Assembly: GCA_027491335.1 (NCBI GenBank) | Contig: JAIXWJ010000037.1 | Span: 47,766-111,765 of the forward strand | Length of the DNA: 64,000 nucleotides | Direction: 5' to 3' | From: Actinomycetes bacterium | GTDB taxonomy: Bacteria > Actinomycetota > Acidimicrobiia > Acidimicrobiales > Ilumatobacteraceae | Shown here: positions 35,122-46,603 of the stretch, one piece after another | Layout: every line of letters begins with the position of its first letter | How positions within the stretch are numbered: the first letter of the stretch is position 1 | Program-made: the position numbers and the translations under genes | Notes under the pieces: generated by a model | Told to the model about the DNA's origin: nothing | Database searches by the model: none | What the model saw: only the letters and a program-made list of their open reading frames with translations

Positions 35122-36156
35122 ATGCGCGTGTACGCCGGCATGGATCCTCGTCTGCCGATCAACGACATCGCCGCGCATGCTCGTCGTATCGAGAGCCTCG
35201 GCTACGACGGACTGCACATCGCCGAGACCGTTCACGATCCGTTCCTGGCGTCGATGGCGGCTCTTCAGGCCACCGAAACCTTGGTGGTCCGAACCAGTGT
35301 GGCCCTGGCGCTCGTACGTAGTCCCATGGCCGTCGCCTACAGCGCATGGGATCTGGCCGCGATGTCGCACGGGCGCTTCCAGTTGGGTTTGGGCACCCAG
35401 ATCCGACCGCACATCGAACGACGCTTCGGCGCCTCCTTCGACGATCCGGTGGGTCGACTGAGCGATCACATCGGCGCGGTGCGCGCGTGTTGGCGAGCAT
35501 TCGACGGCCTCGAGAAGTTGGACTATCACAGCACCCACTACAACCTCGATCTGCTCACACCCAACTTCACTCCGGACCCTCTTCCCGCCGACGTCACCCG
35601 TCCGAGCATCTGGATGGGCGGAGTCAACAAACGTCTGGTGCGCGAAGCGGGTCGTATCGCCGATGGTTTCGTCACCCACCCGACGAACAGTCACCCGCGT
35701 TATCTGCGCGAGTTGTGCCGACCGGGCCTCGACGAGGGCGCGCGCGAGAACGGACGCGATCCGCACGACATCGAACTGGTGGTGGGTACGCAGTGGATCC
35801 TCGGTGTGTCCGCCTCGGACCTCGACGAACGTCGCGAACACAACCGACGACTGTTGGCCTTCCTCTACAGCACGCCGGCTTACGAACGTACTTTGGAGTT
35901 GTTCGGATGGTCGGAACTGGCCGGACGATTGCGGTCATTGATTCGGGACAATCGTTGGTCCGACCTGTCCACTCTCGTCACCGACGAGGTGCTCGACACC
36001 CTCGTGCCGCAGGCCACCTACGATCGACTGGCCGACGTCGCTCGCCAGTGGTTCGACGGTGTCGCCGATGGCGTGTTGATCGCTCCCCCGCCGGACCCCA
36101 CGCACGATGCCCTGCTGAGCATGGCCGTGGCGGAACTGCGAAACTCGTCCTCGTGA
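35122..36156 (+). CDS. LLM-class F420-dependent oxidoreductase
   Basis: A 344-residue luciferase-like enzyme. N-terminal MRVYAGMDPRLPINDIAAHARRIESLGYDGLHIAETVHDPF, then RTSVALALVRSPMAVAYSAWDLA and GRFQLGLGTQIRPHIERRFG are typical for the actinobacterial F420-linked group. It is longer than the LLM protein at 33383 and from a different subfamily. It starts immediately after the hydratase stop. Function presumably a redox step on a cyclic or acyl intermediate; not determinable more closely. Confidence 0.87.
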   Translation: MRVYAGMDPRLPINDIAAHARRIESLGYDGLHIAETVHDPFLASMAALQATETLVVRTSVALALVRSPMAVAYSAWDLAAMSHGRFQLGLGTQIRPHIERRFGASFDDPVGRLSDHIGAVRACWRAFDGLEKLDYHSTHYNLDLLTPNFTPDPLPADVTRPSIWMGGVNKRLVREAGRIADGFVTHPTNSHPRYLRELCRPGLDEGARENGRDPHDIELVVGTQWILGVSASDLDERREHNRRLLAFLYSTPAYERTLELFGWSELAGRLRSLIRDNRWSDLSTLVTDEVLDTLVPQATYDRLADVARQWFDGVADGVLIAPPPDPTHDALLSMAVAELRNSSS

Positions 36157-36172
36157 CGAGGCGAATCCCGAC

Positions 36173-37204
36173 ATGAACAAGTTCATGATCGCCGGCGTGC
36201 TGTTGCTGGTGGCCTGCGGATCGCCGTCGGACCAATCCGACACCGTTCCCGACACTGGGCCCGACACTGTGTCCGTCACTGTGCCCTCATCGGCGGCGTC
36301 GTCGAGCACCACCATCAACACGGTCGACAACACGGTCGACGACACGGTCATCGACACGACCACCAGCACGAGCACGACCGTTCCCTGCGATCAGATCGAT
36401 CCCACGATCACCAACCACGTCTTCGCCACCTATCCGAACATCAGCGATCGCTTCACCAGTTTCGATCTGTATCTCCCCGCCGGCTGCGGACCGTTCCCGG
36501 TGTTGGTGTGGGTGCACGGCGGCGCCTGGGTGGGAGGCGACAAGGCCAACCCCGAAGCCTTCGATCGCGCGGCCTACGCCTTCTCGCTCGGCTACGCACT
36601 GGCCAGCACCAACTATCGCCTGGCCAATCAGTTCGGCAAGGGCACGTGGCCCGATTACCCGAACGACGTCGCCGATGCGATCGCTCACATCGTGGACAAC
36701 GCCGATCGGTTGCGGCTCGATGCCGAACGCATCTCTCTGCTCGGCCACTCGGCCGGCGGGCACACCGTGGCCATCGTCAGCGCGGACCGCTCCTACATGA
36801 CGAACCGCGGCTTGAACGACGACACGATCGACTGCGTGATCGCCAACGACACCGAGGGCTACCGACTCGAGGATCGCGAGACCGCGTATCCACTGGCCAT
36901 CGTGAACGCCTTCGGCACCGATCCGGCCGTGCTGGCCGATGCGTCTCCATCGACGCGCATCGAACGCGAGGGAGCTCCGTCGACGCGCTACCTCATCGTC
37001 ACCCGCGGATCGGAACGCCGACAAGCGGTGGCGTCCGAGTTCGTCGATCTCGTCGTGGCGGCCGGCGGTGACGCGCGTCTACTAGTGGCCGGCGATTACA
37101 GCCACGAGGACGTCAACCGGGTGCTCGGTGAATCGGGCGAGACGATTCTCACGCCCGGTGTGAGCGAATTCCTGCGCGAGTGCCTCACGCCAAGCGGTCG
37201 ATGA
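36173..37204 (+). CDS. Lipoprotein alpha/beta hydrolase (esterase)
   Basis: A 343-residue exported esterase-like protein. A short signal ends in the lipobox LVAC (Cys15). Residues ~17-70 are a Thr/Ser/Val/Asp-rich linker with repeats (NTVDNTVDDTVIDTTT), likely spanning the wall. The catalytic domain has the oxyanion motif HGGAW and the nucleophile Ser193 in GHSAGG, with a late DYSHEDV histidine. It probably releases acids from esters outside the cell. It follows the LLM gene by 16 bp and its 3' end overlaps the converging SDR by 20 bp. Confidence 0.85.
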   Translation: MNKFMIAGVLLLVACGSPSDQSDTVPDTGPDTVSVTVPSSAASSSTTINTVDNTVDDTVIDTTTSTSTTVPCDQIDPTITNHVFATYPNISDRFTSFDLYLPAGCGPFPVLVWVHGGAWVGGDKANPEAFDRAAYAFSLGYALASTNYRLANQFGKGTWPDYPNDVADAIAHIVDNADRLRLDAERISLLGHSAGGHTVAIVSADRSYMTNRGLNDDTIDCVIANDTEGYRLEDRETAYPLAIVNAFGTDPAVLADASPSTRIEREGAPSTRYLIVTRGSERRQAVASEFVDLVVAAGGDARLLVAGDYSHEDVNRVLGESGETILTPGVSEFLRECLTPSGR

Positions 37205-38060
37205 CGTCGCGCGAGACGACCTCGCCGCCCGACAGCGCCGCCGCGTCGGGGCCACCCTCGATCAGCCAGTCGATCACCCGAGCCACGTCATCGGGCGTGC
37301 CACCGGTCGCCGGTCGACCTTCGCGTTCGGCGCGCATGCGCATCACCTCGGTGGAGACGTGCCCGGGGTTCAAGCTGTAGGCCCGCAACCCATCGCGCGC
37401 GTGCTCGGCGTGCAACACTCCGGCGATTCGATGCGCCGCTCCCTTGGCCATGGCGTAGGCGAGTCCCCAACCTCCTTCACCGGCGGGTGCACGCGGCGTG
37501 AGCGTCGCGGCTCCCGACGTGAGATGCACGAACACCCCGCGTTCACTGGCGATCATGCCCGGAAGGAATTCTTTCAACAGAATCAACGGAGCCACGGCGT
37601 CACCCTCGATGACGGTGCGCAACAACTCCATGGAAACGTCGCGGAACCGATCGTTCACCCCCGGACCCTGATAGATCGCGTTCGACACCAAACAGTCGAC
37701 CGAGGCGAATTCGGTCAACGCGGCCGCCGCGGCCGCTCGCACCGAGGCATCGTCGGCCAGATCCAGGGCCACGCACAGAACCGTCGCACCGGAGCCGACG
37801 CGTTCGGCGACCGCTCGACATTCGGCGGCCACGTCCTCCACGGAACCCGACAACGGAACACCCGCCAGCGGATCGTTCACCGACGTGCCATCGAAACGAG
37901 CGCCACCGGACACGTTGCGCGCGGTGAGAACAAGATGGTGTCCGCGCTCGGCCAATGCCAACGCGGTGGCGCGACCGATGCCTCGACTCGCGCCGGTCAC
38001 CATGACTACTCGTGGTTCTGTGACGACTCGTGGTTCTGTGACAACCCCTGGCTGCGTCAT
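37185..38060 (-). CDS. Short-chain dehydrogenase/reductase
   Basis: A 291-residue SDR: VTGASRGIGRA, a long insert after strand 2 with GVPLSGSVEDVAAECRAVAER, SNAIYQGPGV, and the catalytic YAMAK. The first residues contain an 18-bp in-frame duplication (38008-38043) giving TEPRVV twice. It is related to the SDR at 12104-12967, with which it shares the glycine-rich insert before the catalytic Tyr. A TACAGT box lies 6 nt before the ATG (leaderless pattern). Substrate unknown. Confidence 0.86.
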   Translation of the reverse strand: MTQPGVVTEPRVVTEPRVVMVTGASRGIGRATALALAERGHHLVLTARNVSGGARFDGTSVNDPLAGVPLSGSVEDVAAECRAVAERVGSGATVLCVALDLADDASVRAAAAAALTEFASVDCLVSNAIYQGPGVNDRFRDVSMELLRTVIEGDAVAPLILLKEFLPGMIASERGVFVHLTSGAATLTPRAPAGEGGWGLAYAMAKGAAHRIAGVLHAEHARDGLRAYSLNPGHVSTEVMRMRAEREGRPATGGTPDDVARVIDWLIEGGPDAAALSGGEVVSRDVIDRLA

Positions 38061-38066
38061 GGTCCC

Positions 38067-38104
38067 ACTGTACGCACGACCGCGACCCGACCAAGCGGTA
38101 CGGT
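38067..38104. promoter_or_regulatory. Divergent pair of leaderless-type -10 elements
   Basis: On the minus strand TACAGT (38072-38067) ends 6 nt before the ATG at 38060. On the plus strand TACGGT (38099-38104) ends 6 nt before the ATG at 38111. The two SDR genes are thus served by back-to-back promoters in a 50-bp gap. Confidence 0.55.
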
Positions 38105-38110
38105 GGCGCC

Positions 38111-39022
38111 ATGAACGCGGCGCTTCCCACGAACGAATTGCGTTTCGACGGCCGCGTCGCCATCGTCACCGGTGCCGGGCGCGGACTCGGTCGCGAACAC
38201 GCACTGATGCTGGCCTCGCGCGGTGCGCGCGTGGTGGTGAACGACGTGAATTCCGAACACGCCCACGCCACCGCCAACGACATCGTGACGAACGGCGGTG
38301 TGGCCGTGGCCGACACCAACACCGTGGCCACCCCCGAGGGAGCCGCCGCCATCGTGCGCACCGCGACGGACACGTTCGGTGGACTGCACGTCGTCCTGAA
38401 CAACGCCGGACGTGGCGGACCGAGCGGACCCTTCGAGACCACGCCACTCGAACTGATGGACACCATCGTGCGAACCCATCTTGTGGGCACCTACCTGGTG
38501 TGCCACGCCGCCTGGCCCATCCTGCGCGCCCAGGGGTACGGCCGCATCCTGAACACCGCGTCCAGCGCGGCCATCGGCAACAGCGGCATGGCGGCCTACA
38601 GCATGGCCAAGTCCGGACTTCTCGGCCTCACACGCTCGTTGGCCATCGAGGGCGCCGAGCACGACATCAAGGTGAACGCCCTCATGCCCATCGGTTACAC
38701 CCGGTCGGCCGCCTTGAACCCCAACCCGGACACCCGGGCCTGGATGGAACAGAACTTCCCGCCGCACCTGTGCGCGGCGGCCGCCCTGGTGCTGTTGCAC
38801 GACACCGCTCCGGCGACCGGGGACTTCTTCCCCACCGGGGCCGGGCGCACCGCGCTGATCGGTTCCATCACCACGCCGGGCTGGAGCGGCGGACCCCATG
38901 CCGGGCCCGAGGAACTGCTGGCCCACTGGGACGAGGTCACCGCCACCGAGGGCGCGGTCTGGATGCGCCACAGTCGCGACGATCTGGGCTTCTACACCGG
39001 TGACGCCGCCTTTCCCGGCTAG
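38111..39022 (+). CDS. SDR-family 3-hydroxyacyl-CoA dehydrogenase-like (HSD17B4 type)
   Basis: A 303-residue SDR: VTGAGRGLGREHALMLASRGARVVVND is the characteristic N-terminus of the multifunctional-enzyme-2/17-beta-HSD-4 group, as in mycobacterial steroid side-chain hydroxyacyl-CoA dehydrogenases. NNAG and the catalytic YSMAK are present, and the protein has a ~50-residue C-terminal extension. It lies directly upstream of the ACAD/MaoC/aldolase operon on the same strand, and is a fitting dehydrogenase for the beta-oxidation step; this assignment is inference. Confidence 0.87.
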   Translation: MNAALPTNELRFDGRVAIVTGAGRGLGREHALMLASRGARVVVNDVNSEHAHATANDIVTNGGVAVADTNTVATPEGAAAIVRTATDTFGGLHVVLNNAGRGGPSGPFETTPLELMDTIVRTHLVGTYLVCHAAWPILRAQGYGRILNTASSAAIGNSGMAAYSMAKSGLLGLTRSLAIEGAEHDIKVNALMPIGYTRSAALNPNPDTRAWMEQNFPPHLCAAAALVLLHDTAPATGDFFPTGAGRTALIGSITTPGWSGGPHAGPEELLAHWDEVTATEGAVWMRHSRDDLGFYTGDAAFPG

Positions 39023-39039
39023 GTGGGGTCCGCCGAGTT

Positions 39040-39056
39040 TCTGACAGACTGTCAGA
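39040..39056 (+). promoter_or_regulatory. 17-bp palindromic operator of the side-chain degradation operon
   Basis: TCTGACAGACTGTCAGA, with 7-bp perfect arms. A GATACT hexamer (39055-39060) overlaps its right edge, so a bound repressor would cover the -10 region. It lies 48 bp before the first ACAD gene. Confidence 0.78.
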
Positions 39057-39104
39057 TACTGCGGAGCGACCGGCCCCGCGCACATTTCGGGGACCACGAG
39101 ATCC

Positions 39105-40322
39105 ATGCATATCGGTGACACACCAGAAGAGGCCGCCTATCGCGCCGAAGCGCGCGCATGGCTGGAGGCCCACGCCACGCTGAAGACCGAGGCGCATCCC
39201 GGCGAGAGCGTCGACCACACGCGCGACCTGGCCGGGCACGTGCAGGCCTGTCGCGATTGGCAGCGCGTCATGTTCGATCATGGCTGGGCCGGCATCACGT
39301 GGCCCGCGCAGTACGGCGGAAAGGGCGCCAGCGCCATCCAGGCCGCCATCTTCAACGAGGAGATGGCGCAGTTCGACGTCGCCGTGGGCACGTTCGCGGT
39401 GAGCATCGGAATGGTGGGCCCCACCCTCATCGCTCATGGCACGCCCGAGCAACAACAGAAGCATCTCGCTCCCATCCTGAAAGGCGAGGAGGTCTGGTGC
39501 CAGCTGTTCAGCGAGCCCGGCTCGGGAAGTGACCTCGCCTCGCTCGGCACCCGCGCCGTGCGCGACGGCGATGACTGGATCGTGAACGGACAGAAGGTCT
39601 GGACCAGCCTCGGCCAGTACGCGGACTACGCCATTTTGTTGGCGCGCACCGACGCCGACCAGCCCAAGCACGCCGGCATCACCTACTTCATTCTCGACAT
39701 GAAGTCTCCCGGCATCGAGGTGCGTCCCATCACGCAGATCACCGGGGTGCAGCACTTCAACGAAACCTTCCTCACCGACGTTCGCATCCCCAACGCCAAC
39801 GTGGTCGGTGGAGCGAACGAAGGATGGAAGGTCGCCCAGACCACGTTGGCCAATGAGCGCAACTTCATCGGCTCGGGTGGTTCGTGGAGCGCGACCGACC
39901 TCGTGGATCTGGCTCAGCGTCGTGGTTGCGCCCACGACCCGCACGTGCGTCAACGCTTGGCCGAGGCCATCGGTCGTCAGGAGACCTTGAAGTACCTCGG
40001 CCTGCGCATGCGCACCGCGATGAGCCAGAAGCGCATGCCCGGACCCGAGATGCTCACGTTGAAGTTGGCTTTCGCGAATCACTGGCGACTGAGCGCCGAA
40101 ACGGCCATCGGAATTCTGGGCGCCGACGCCATGTTGTGGGGTGATGACGCCACCGAGGAAAACCAGTGGGGCCAGCACCTCTTGAGCCAGTTCGCCATTC
40201 GCATCGGTGGTGGCACCGACGAGATTCAGCACAACATCATCGCCGAGCGCGGCCTCGGTCTGCCGCGCGAACCCATGCCCGACAAGGATCAGCCGTGGCG
40301 GTCCCTCAATCGGGTCGGATGA
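39105..40322 (+). CDS. Acyl-CoA dehydrogenase, subunit of a probable heteromeric steroid-type ACAD
   Basis: A 405-residue FAD-dependent dehydrogenase. The signatures are WPAQYGGKGASAIQ, QLFSEPGSGSDLASLGTRA, NGQKVWTSLGQYADY, and a C-terminal IGGGTDEIQHNIIAERGLGLPRE. It belongs to the FadE28/FadE29-like group whose members work as alpha2beta2 complexes in cholesterol side-chain breakdown; the partner would be the ACAD at 41356. It opens a seven-gene, mostly overlapping operon. Its stop overlaps an ATG four bases back (ATGA), an alternative start for the next gene. Confidence 0.9.
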   Translation: MHIGDTPEEAAYRAEARAWLEAHATLKTEAHPGESVDHTRDLAGHVQACRDWQRVMFDHGWAGITWPAQYGGKGASAIQAAIFNEEMAQFDVAVGTFAVSIGMVGPTLIAHGTPEQQQKHLAPILKGEEVWCQLFSEPGSGSDLASLGTRAVRDGDDWIVNGQKVWTSLGQYADYAILLARTDADQPKHAGITYFILDMKSPGIEVRPITQITGVQHFNETFLTDVRIPNANVVGGANEGWKVAQTTLANERNFIGSGGSWSATDLVDLAQRRGCAHDPHVRQRLAEAIGRQETLKYLGLRMRTAMSQKRMPGPEMLTLKLAFANHWRLSAETAIGILGADAMLWGDDATEENQWGQHLLSQFAIRIGGGTDEIQHNIIAERGLGLPREPMPDKDQPWRSLNRVG

Positions 40323-40333
40323 GAGAGGACATC

Positions 40334-41359
40334 ATGACGAACACCAGCCCCGCGATCATCGTCGACTCCACCCCCGAGGCCAAGGCCGCCTTCTTCGCCG
40401 AGTTGCAGACGTACGTCGGACTCGAGATCGGCGAACCGACGCCGGGACCCGACGAAGTGAACGCTCCCATGATTCGACATCTGGTCGAGGCCGTGGGCGA
40501 TCGCAATCCGATCTACACGAATCCCGAACTCGCGGCTCGCACCATTCATGGTGGCATCGTCGCCCCGCCGACCATGTTGCAAGCGTGGGTCATGCACGGC
40601 ATCGACGGCCCTCAGCGTGGCGGTGACGGACCGTACGAGAAGATGAACGAACTGCTCTTCTCGCGGGGCTTCACCAGCGTGGTGGGCACCAACAGCGAGC
40701 AGACCTACAAGCGCTATCTGCGCCCCGGGGATCGCCTCACCATGCGCACCGTGATCGACAGCATCAGCGACGAAAAGACCACGGGTCTGGGGACCGGCCA
40801 TTTCGTCAGCACCCGCCAGGATTACTACGACGCCGACGATCAACTGGTCGGTTCGATGCTCTTTCGCATCTTCCGCTTCCAGCCCAAGGCGAAGGCGCCC
40901 GCGGCCAAGCCCAAGCCTCCGCGCCCCCGTCCGGCCACCACGCACGACAACCAGTGGTGGTTCGACGAACTGAACGAGGGTCGCCTGTGCGCGCAGGCCT
41001 GCGCCGATTGCGGTCGCGTTCGCTTCCCCACCGGCCCGCTGTGCCCCTCGTGTCATTCGCGTTCCTACGACAAGGTGGAGATGCCCATGTCGGGAACCAT
41101 CCACAGTTTCGTGGTGGCGCACTATCCGCAGGTGCCCAGCTTCGACTATCCGCTGCCCATCGTGCTGGTCGACATCGACCCCAGCGCGTCGCACGCCGGC
41201 AAGACCGGAAACGACAAGGTGCGCATGATCATGAACACCGCCGATAGCCCCGAATCCGCTCTCGCGGTGGGCGCGCGCGTGCGCATCGAGATCCGCGCCA
41301 CCGACCCCGACATGAAACTTCCCTTCGCCATCATCGACTCGACTGGAGCGACATCATGA
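40334..41359 (+). CDS. chsH2: MaoC-like hydratase fused to a DUF35 OB-fold/zinc ribbon (ChsH2-like)
   Basis: A 341-residue two-domain protein. Residues ~1-175 are a MaoC-type hot-dog fold with the segment DRNPIYTNPELAA and a PPTM motif. A Pro/Lys/Ala linker (about 180-200) leads to a DUF35 domain with a zinc ribbon C223-x2-C226 and C237-x2-C240, then an OB fold. This is the architecture of mycobacterial ChsH2, where the MaoC part pairs with ChsH1 as enoyl-CoA hydratase and the DUF35 part binds the aldolase Ltp2. I chose the ATG at 40334 after GAGAGGAC; the ATG at 40319 is possible. The stop overlaps the next ACAD. Confidence 0.88.
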   Translation: MTNTSPAIIVDSTPEAKAAFFAELQTYVGLEIGEPTPGPDEVNAPMIRHLVEAVGDRNPIYTNPELAARTIHGGIVAPPTMLQAWVMHGIDGPQRGGDGPYEKMNELLFSRGFTSVVGTNSEQTYKRYLRPGDRLTMRTVIDSISDEKTTGLGTGHFVSTRQDYYDADDQLVGSMLFRIFRFQPKAKAPAAKPKPPRPRPATTHDNQWWFDELNEGRLCAQACADCGRVRFPTGPLCPSCHSRSYDKVEMPMSGTIHSFVVAHYPQVPSFDYPLPIVLVDIDPSASHAGKTGNDKVRMIMNTADSPESALAVGARVRIEIRATDPDMKLPFAIIDSTGATS

Positions 41360-42471
41360 ACTTCGACCTCTCCGAGGAGCAGCAAGTCATCAAGGACCTC
41401 GCGCTGCAGATCTTCGCTGGGCAAGCCACCGTCGAACGCGTGAAGGCCGTCGAGAAGACCGACGGTTTCGACCGCGATCTTTGGGAGCAACTCGCCAACA
41501 GCGGCATCCAAGCGTTGTGCGTGCCGGAGGAGTTCGGAGGCAGTGGTTTCGGTGCCGTCGAACTGGCGTTGGCCCTCATGGGTCAGGGTCGCAACGTGGC
41601 TCCGGTGCCGCTGTGGCTGAGCGGCGTCACCGCGTTGGCGCTGGCGGATTTCGGTAGTCCGGCTCAACAAGCGGCGCATCTGCCGGGCATCGCCTCGGGC
41701 GAGACCGTGGTGGCCATCGCCCTGGCCGAGCAAGGCGCCAACGACGTCATGCGTCCCACCGTGATCGGCACCACCTCGGGCGGTCGCGTGCGCATCAAGG
41801 GCTTCAAGCCCGCCGTGCCGTTCGCACAACACGCATCTCTCGCGATCGTTCCCATCGATCTCGACGGCGCGCCGCAACTGGCCCTCATCGAGCTCCGCTC
41901 CACCACCGGCGTCTCGATCACGCCGGTGTCCACCACCAACCGCGAGCCGCAGGCCCATCTCGAACTCGACGTCGACGTTCCCGTGGAGTCCATCCTCGGA
42001 CACGGTGCCGGCATCGACGGACGCGAGGCTCTGCGTTCGCTCTACGAGCATTCGCTCGCGGCATTGGCCGCGATCCAAGTCGGCGTGGCCGAGGGCTCGT
42101 TGGCCCTCACCGCCACCCACCTGTCGGGTCGCACGCAATTCGGCAAGCCACTGTCGGCGTTCCAGGCCACCACGCAGCGCGCCGCCGACGGCTACATCAC
42201 CACCGAGGCCATGCGCGTGACCGCGCTCAACGCCGCGTGGCGATTGAGCGAGGGTTTCGACGCGCGGCGCGACGTGGCCGTGGCCGCGTACTGGGCCAGC
42301 GAGGGCGCCCAGCAAGTGGTCACGGCGGCCCAGCACCTTCACGGTGGAATCGGCGCCGACATCGACTACCCCGTGCATCGCTACTTCCTGTGGGGCATCC
42401 AACTGGCCAGCGTCCTCGGATCGGCCAGTGCCCACCTGTCCCGACTCGGCAACCTCATCGCCCGCACCTGA
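41356..42471 (+). CDS. Acyl-CoA dehydrogenase, second subunit (FadE28-like)
   Basis: A 371-residue ACAD-fold protein: MNFDLSEEQQVIKDLALQ, VPEEFGGSGFGAVEL, and the C-terminal HLHGGIGADIDYPVHRYFLWG. It is shorter and more divergent than the ACAD at 39105 and lacks the usual SEPGxGSD flavin segment (LAEQGANDV instead), as expected if catalysis or FAD binding is shared across a heterodimer. Overlap of 4 bp with the MaoC-DUF35 gene indicates tight coupling. Predicted to introduce the double bond in a steroid-side-chain-like acyl-CoA with its partner. Confidence 0.87.
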   Translation: MNFDLSEEQQVIKDLALQIFAGQATVERVKAVEKTDGFDRDLWEQLANSGIQALCVPEEFGGSGFGAVELALALMGQGRNVAPVPLWLSGVTALALADFGSPAQQAAHLPGIASGETVVAIALAEQGANDVMRPTVIGTTSGGRVRIKGFKPAVPFAQHASLAIVPIDLDGAPQLALIELRSTTGVSITPVSTTNREPQAHLELDVDVPVESILGHGAGIDGREALRSLYEHSLAALAAIQVGVAEGSLALTATHLSGRTQFGKPLSAFQATTQRAADGYITTEAMRVTALNAAWRLSEGFDARRDVAVAAYWASEGAQQVVTAAQHLHGGIGADIDYPVHRYFLWGIQLASVLGSASAHLSRLGNLIART

Positions 42472-42485
42472 GAAACGACGAACTC

Positions 42486-42911
42486 ATGACATCGACTCTT
42501 CCCGACACCCGGTCCTACGCCAGCGTGAGCGTGGGCGACGAGATCGCCCCGTTCGAGCTTCCGTTGACCCGCACTCTCATCGTGAGCACCGCCATCGCCA
42601 CCCGCGACTACCAAGTGGTGCATCACGATCCGTCCATCGCCGCCGAGCGCGGTTCGAAGGACATCATCATGAACATCCTCACGTCGAACGCTTTCGCCGG
42701 TCGATTCGTCACCGATTGGGCCGGACCGAACAGCTTCATCTCGTCGGTGAAGATCCGACTGGGCGCGCCGAACTATCCGGGCGACACCATGACCGTCACC
42801 GGTTCGGTCACCGCCAAGGACGATGCCACTCGCACCGTGACCGTGGCGGTGAAGGGATCGAACTCCATGGGCGATCACATGAACGCCACCGTGGAGGTGG
42901 TGTTGCCATGA
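42486..42911 (+). CDS. chsH1: MaoC-like dehydratase domain protein (ChsH1-like)
   Basis: A 141-residue hot-dog fold hydratase. The active-site region is ATRDYQVVHHDPSIAAERGSKDIIMNI, containing the catalytic Asp/His of MaoC hydratases, followed by an FVTDWAGPNSFISSVKIR helix. In mycobacteria ChsH1 supplies the hydratase active site to the ChsH1-ChsH2 complex; the order here (MaoC-DUF35, ACAD, MaoC, aldolase) supports the same role. It starts 14 bp after the ACAD and its stop overlaps the aldolase start. Confidence 0.87.
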   Translation: MTSTLPDTRSYASVSVGDEIAPFELPLTRTLIVSTAIATRDYQVVHHDPSIAAERGSKDIIMNILTSNAFAGRFVTDWAGPNSFISSVKIRLGAPNYPGDTMTVTGSVTAKDDATRTVTVAVKGSNSMGDHMNATVEVVLP

Positions 42912-44097
42912 GCATCAATCGTCCGGGCAACCAACTGGGCGGCAAGGCCGCCATCACCGGCATCGGGGCCACCGAGTTCTCCAAGGATTCGGGCCGTAGC
43001 GAGATGAGTCTGGCCAGCGAAGCCGTGGCCGCCGCCATCGCCGACGCCGGATTGAAGCCATCCGACATCGACGGCATGGTCACCTACAGCACCGACAACA
43101 ACCCCGATGTCGAGATCGCGCGACACGTAGGTATCGGAGCGTTGCGTCACTTCAGCCGCGTTCATTACGGCGGCGGTGCCGCGTGCGGAACCATCGTTCA
43201 AGCCGCCATGGCCGTGGCCACCGGCGTCGCCGATGCGGTGGTGTGTTATCGCGCGTTCAACGAGCGCAGTGGCCGTCGCTTCGGTGCGGGCGTTCAGGAT
43301 CTTCCCCTCGCCGCCACCGCCGAGCGCGCGCAGTTCTCCTGGACCACGCCGTTCGGGCAACTCACTCCCGCCTCGTGGGTGGCCATGGTCGCTCGTCGCT
43401 ACATGCACCTGTACGGCGCCACCTCCGAGGACTTCGGACGCGTCGCGGTGGCCGGACGCAAGCACGCGGCCAACAACCCGGCCGCCTGGTTCTACAACGA
43501 ACCCATCACGCTCGAGGAACACCAGGCCAGTCGGTGGATCGTGGATCCTCTGCACCTGCTCGATTGCTGCCAGGAAAGCGACGGCGGTCAGGCGTTGGTG
43601 GTGGTCAGCGCCGAACGCGCCCGCGATCTGCCCAACACGCCCGCGCTCATCGTCGCCGGGGCCCAGGGTGCCGGCGAGGAGCAGTGGACCATGACGTCGT
43701 TCTTCCGCGACGACATCGCCCAGTTGCCCGAGATGAAGGTGGTCGCCGACGAACTCTGGACTTCGTCCGGGCTGACCCCATCTGACATACAGACCGCCAT
43801 CTTGTACGACCACTTCACGCCGTACGTGCTCATGCAACTCGAGGAGTTCGGCTTCTGCGGTCGTGGCGAAGCCAAGGATTTCATCGCCGATGGCGCGCTC
43901 GAGTTGGGCGGTCGTCTGCCCATCAACACCCACGGTGGTCAATTGGGCGAGGCCTACATCCATGGAATGAACGGCATCGCCGAAGCGGTCCGCCAGATCC
44001 GTGGGACGAGCGTGAATCAGGTGGATAGTGTCGAGAACGTTCTCGTCACCGCGGGAACGGGCGTGCCCACGAGTGGGCTGATTCTGGGGGTCGATCG

Positions 44098-44101
<4 letters not shown>
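42908..44101 (+). CDS. ltp2: Thiolase-fold retro-aldolase (Ltp2-like)
   Basis: A 397-residue member of the lipid-transfer-protein/SCP2-thiolase group. ITGIGATEFSKDSGR opens the fold; VHYGGGAACGTIVQAAMAV is the region where classic thiolases have their nucleophile; YDHFTPYVLMQLEEFGFC and NTHGGQLGEAYIHGMNGI form the C-terminal site. Ltp2-type proteins cleave the steroid side chain by a retro-aldol reaction, releasing propionyl-CoA, and need the DUF35 domain of ChsH2. The gene overlaps its neighbours at both ends (ATGA and GTGA). Assignment rests on architecture and context. Confidence 0.86.
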
Positions 44102-46555
<2,454 letters not shown>

Positions 46556-46581
46556 TCCGGCTCGGCGGACTCGCTGAGCCA

Positions 46582-46603
46582 GATTCGGCGTTTCGGCCGA
46601 ATC
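46582..46603. terminator. Bidirectional hairpin between convergent operons
   Basis: GATTCGGC-GTTTCG-GCCGAATC, an 8-bp perfect stem, ends on the stop codon of the minus-strand ACAD. A second imperfect hairpin (GGCTC...GAGCC) lies just upstream at about 46559-46580. Confidence 0.55.

Noticed and set aside
43781..43793. TCTGACATACAGA inside the aldolase gene, resembling the operator
   Set aside because: The arms are 4 bp closer than in the 17-bp sites and it lies within coding sequence.
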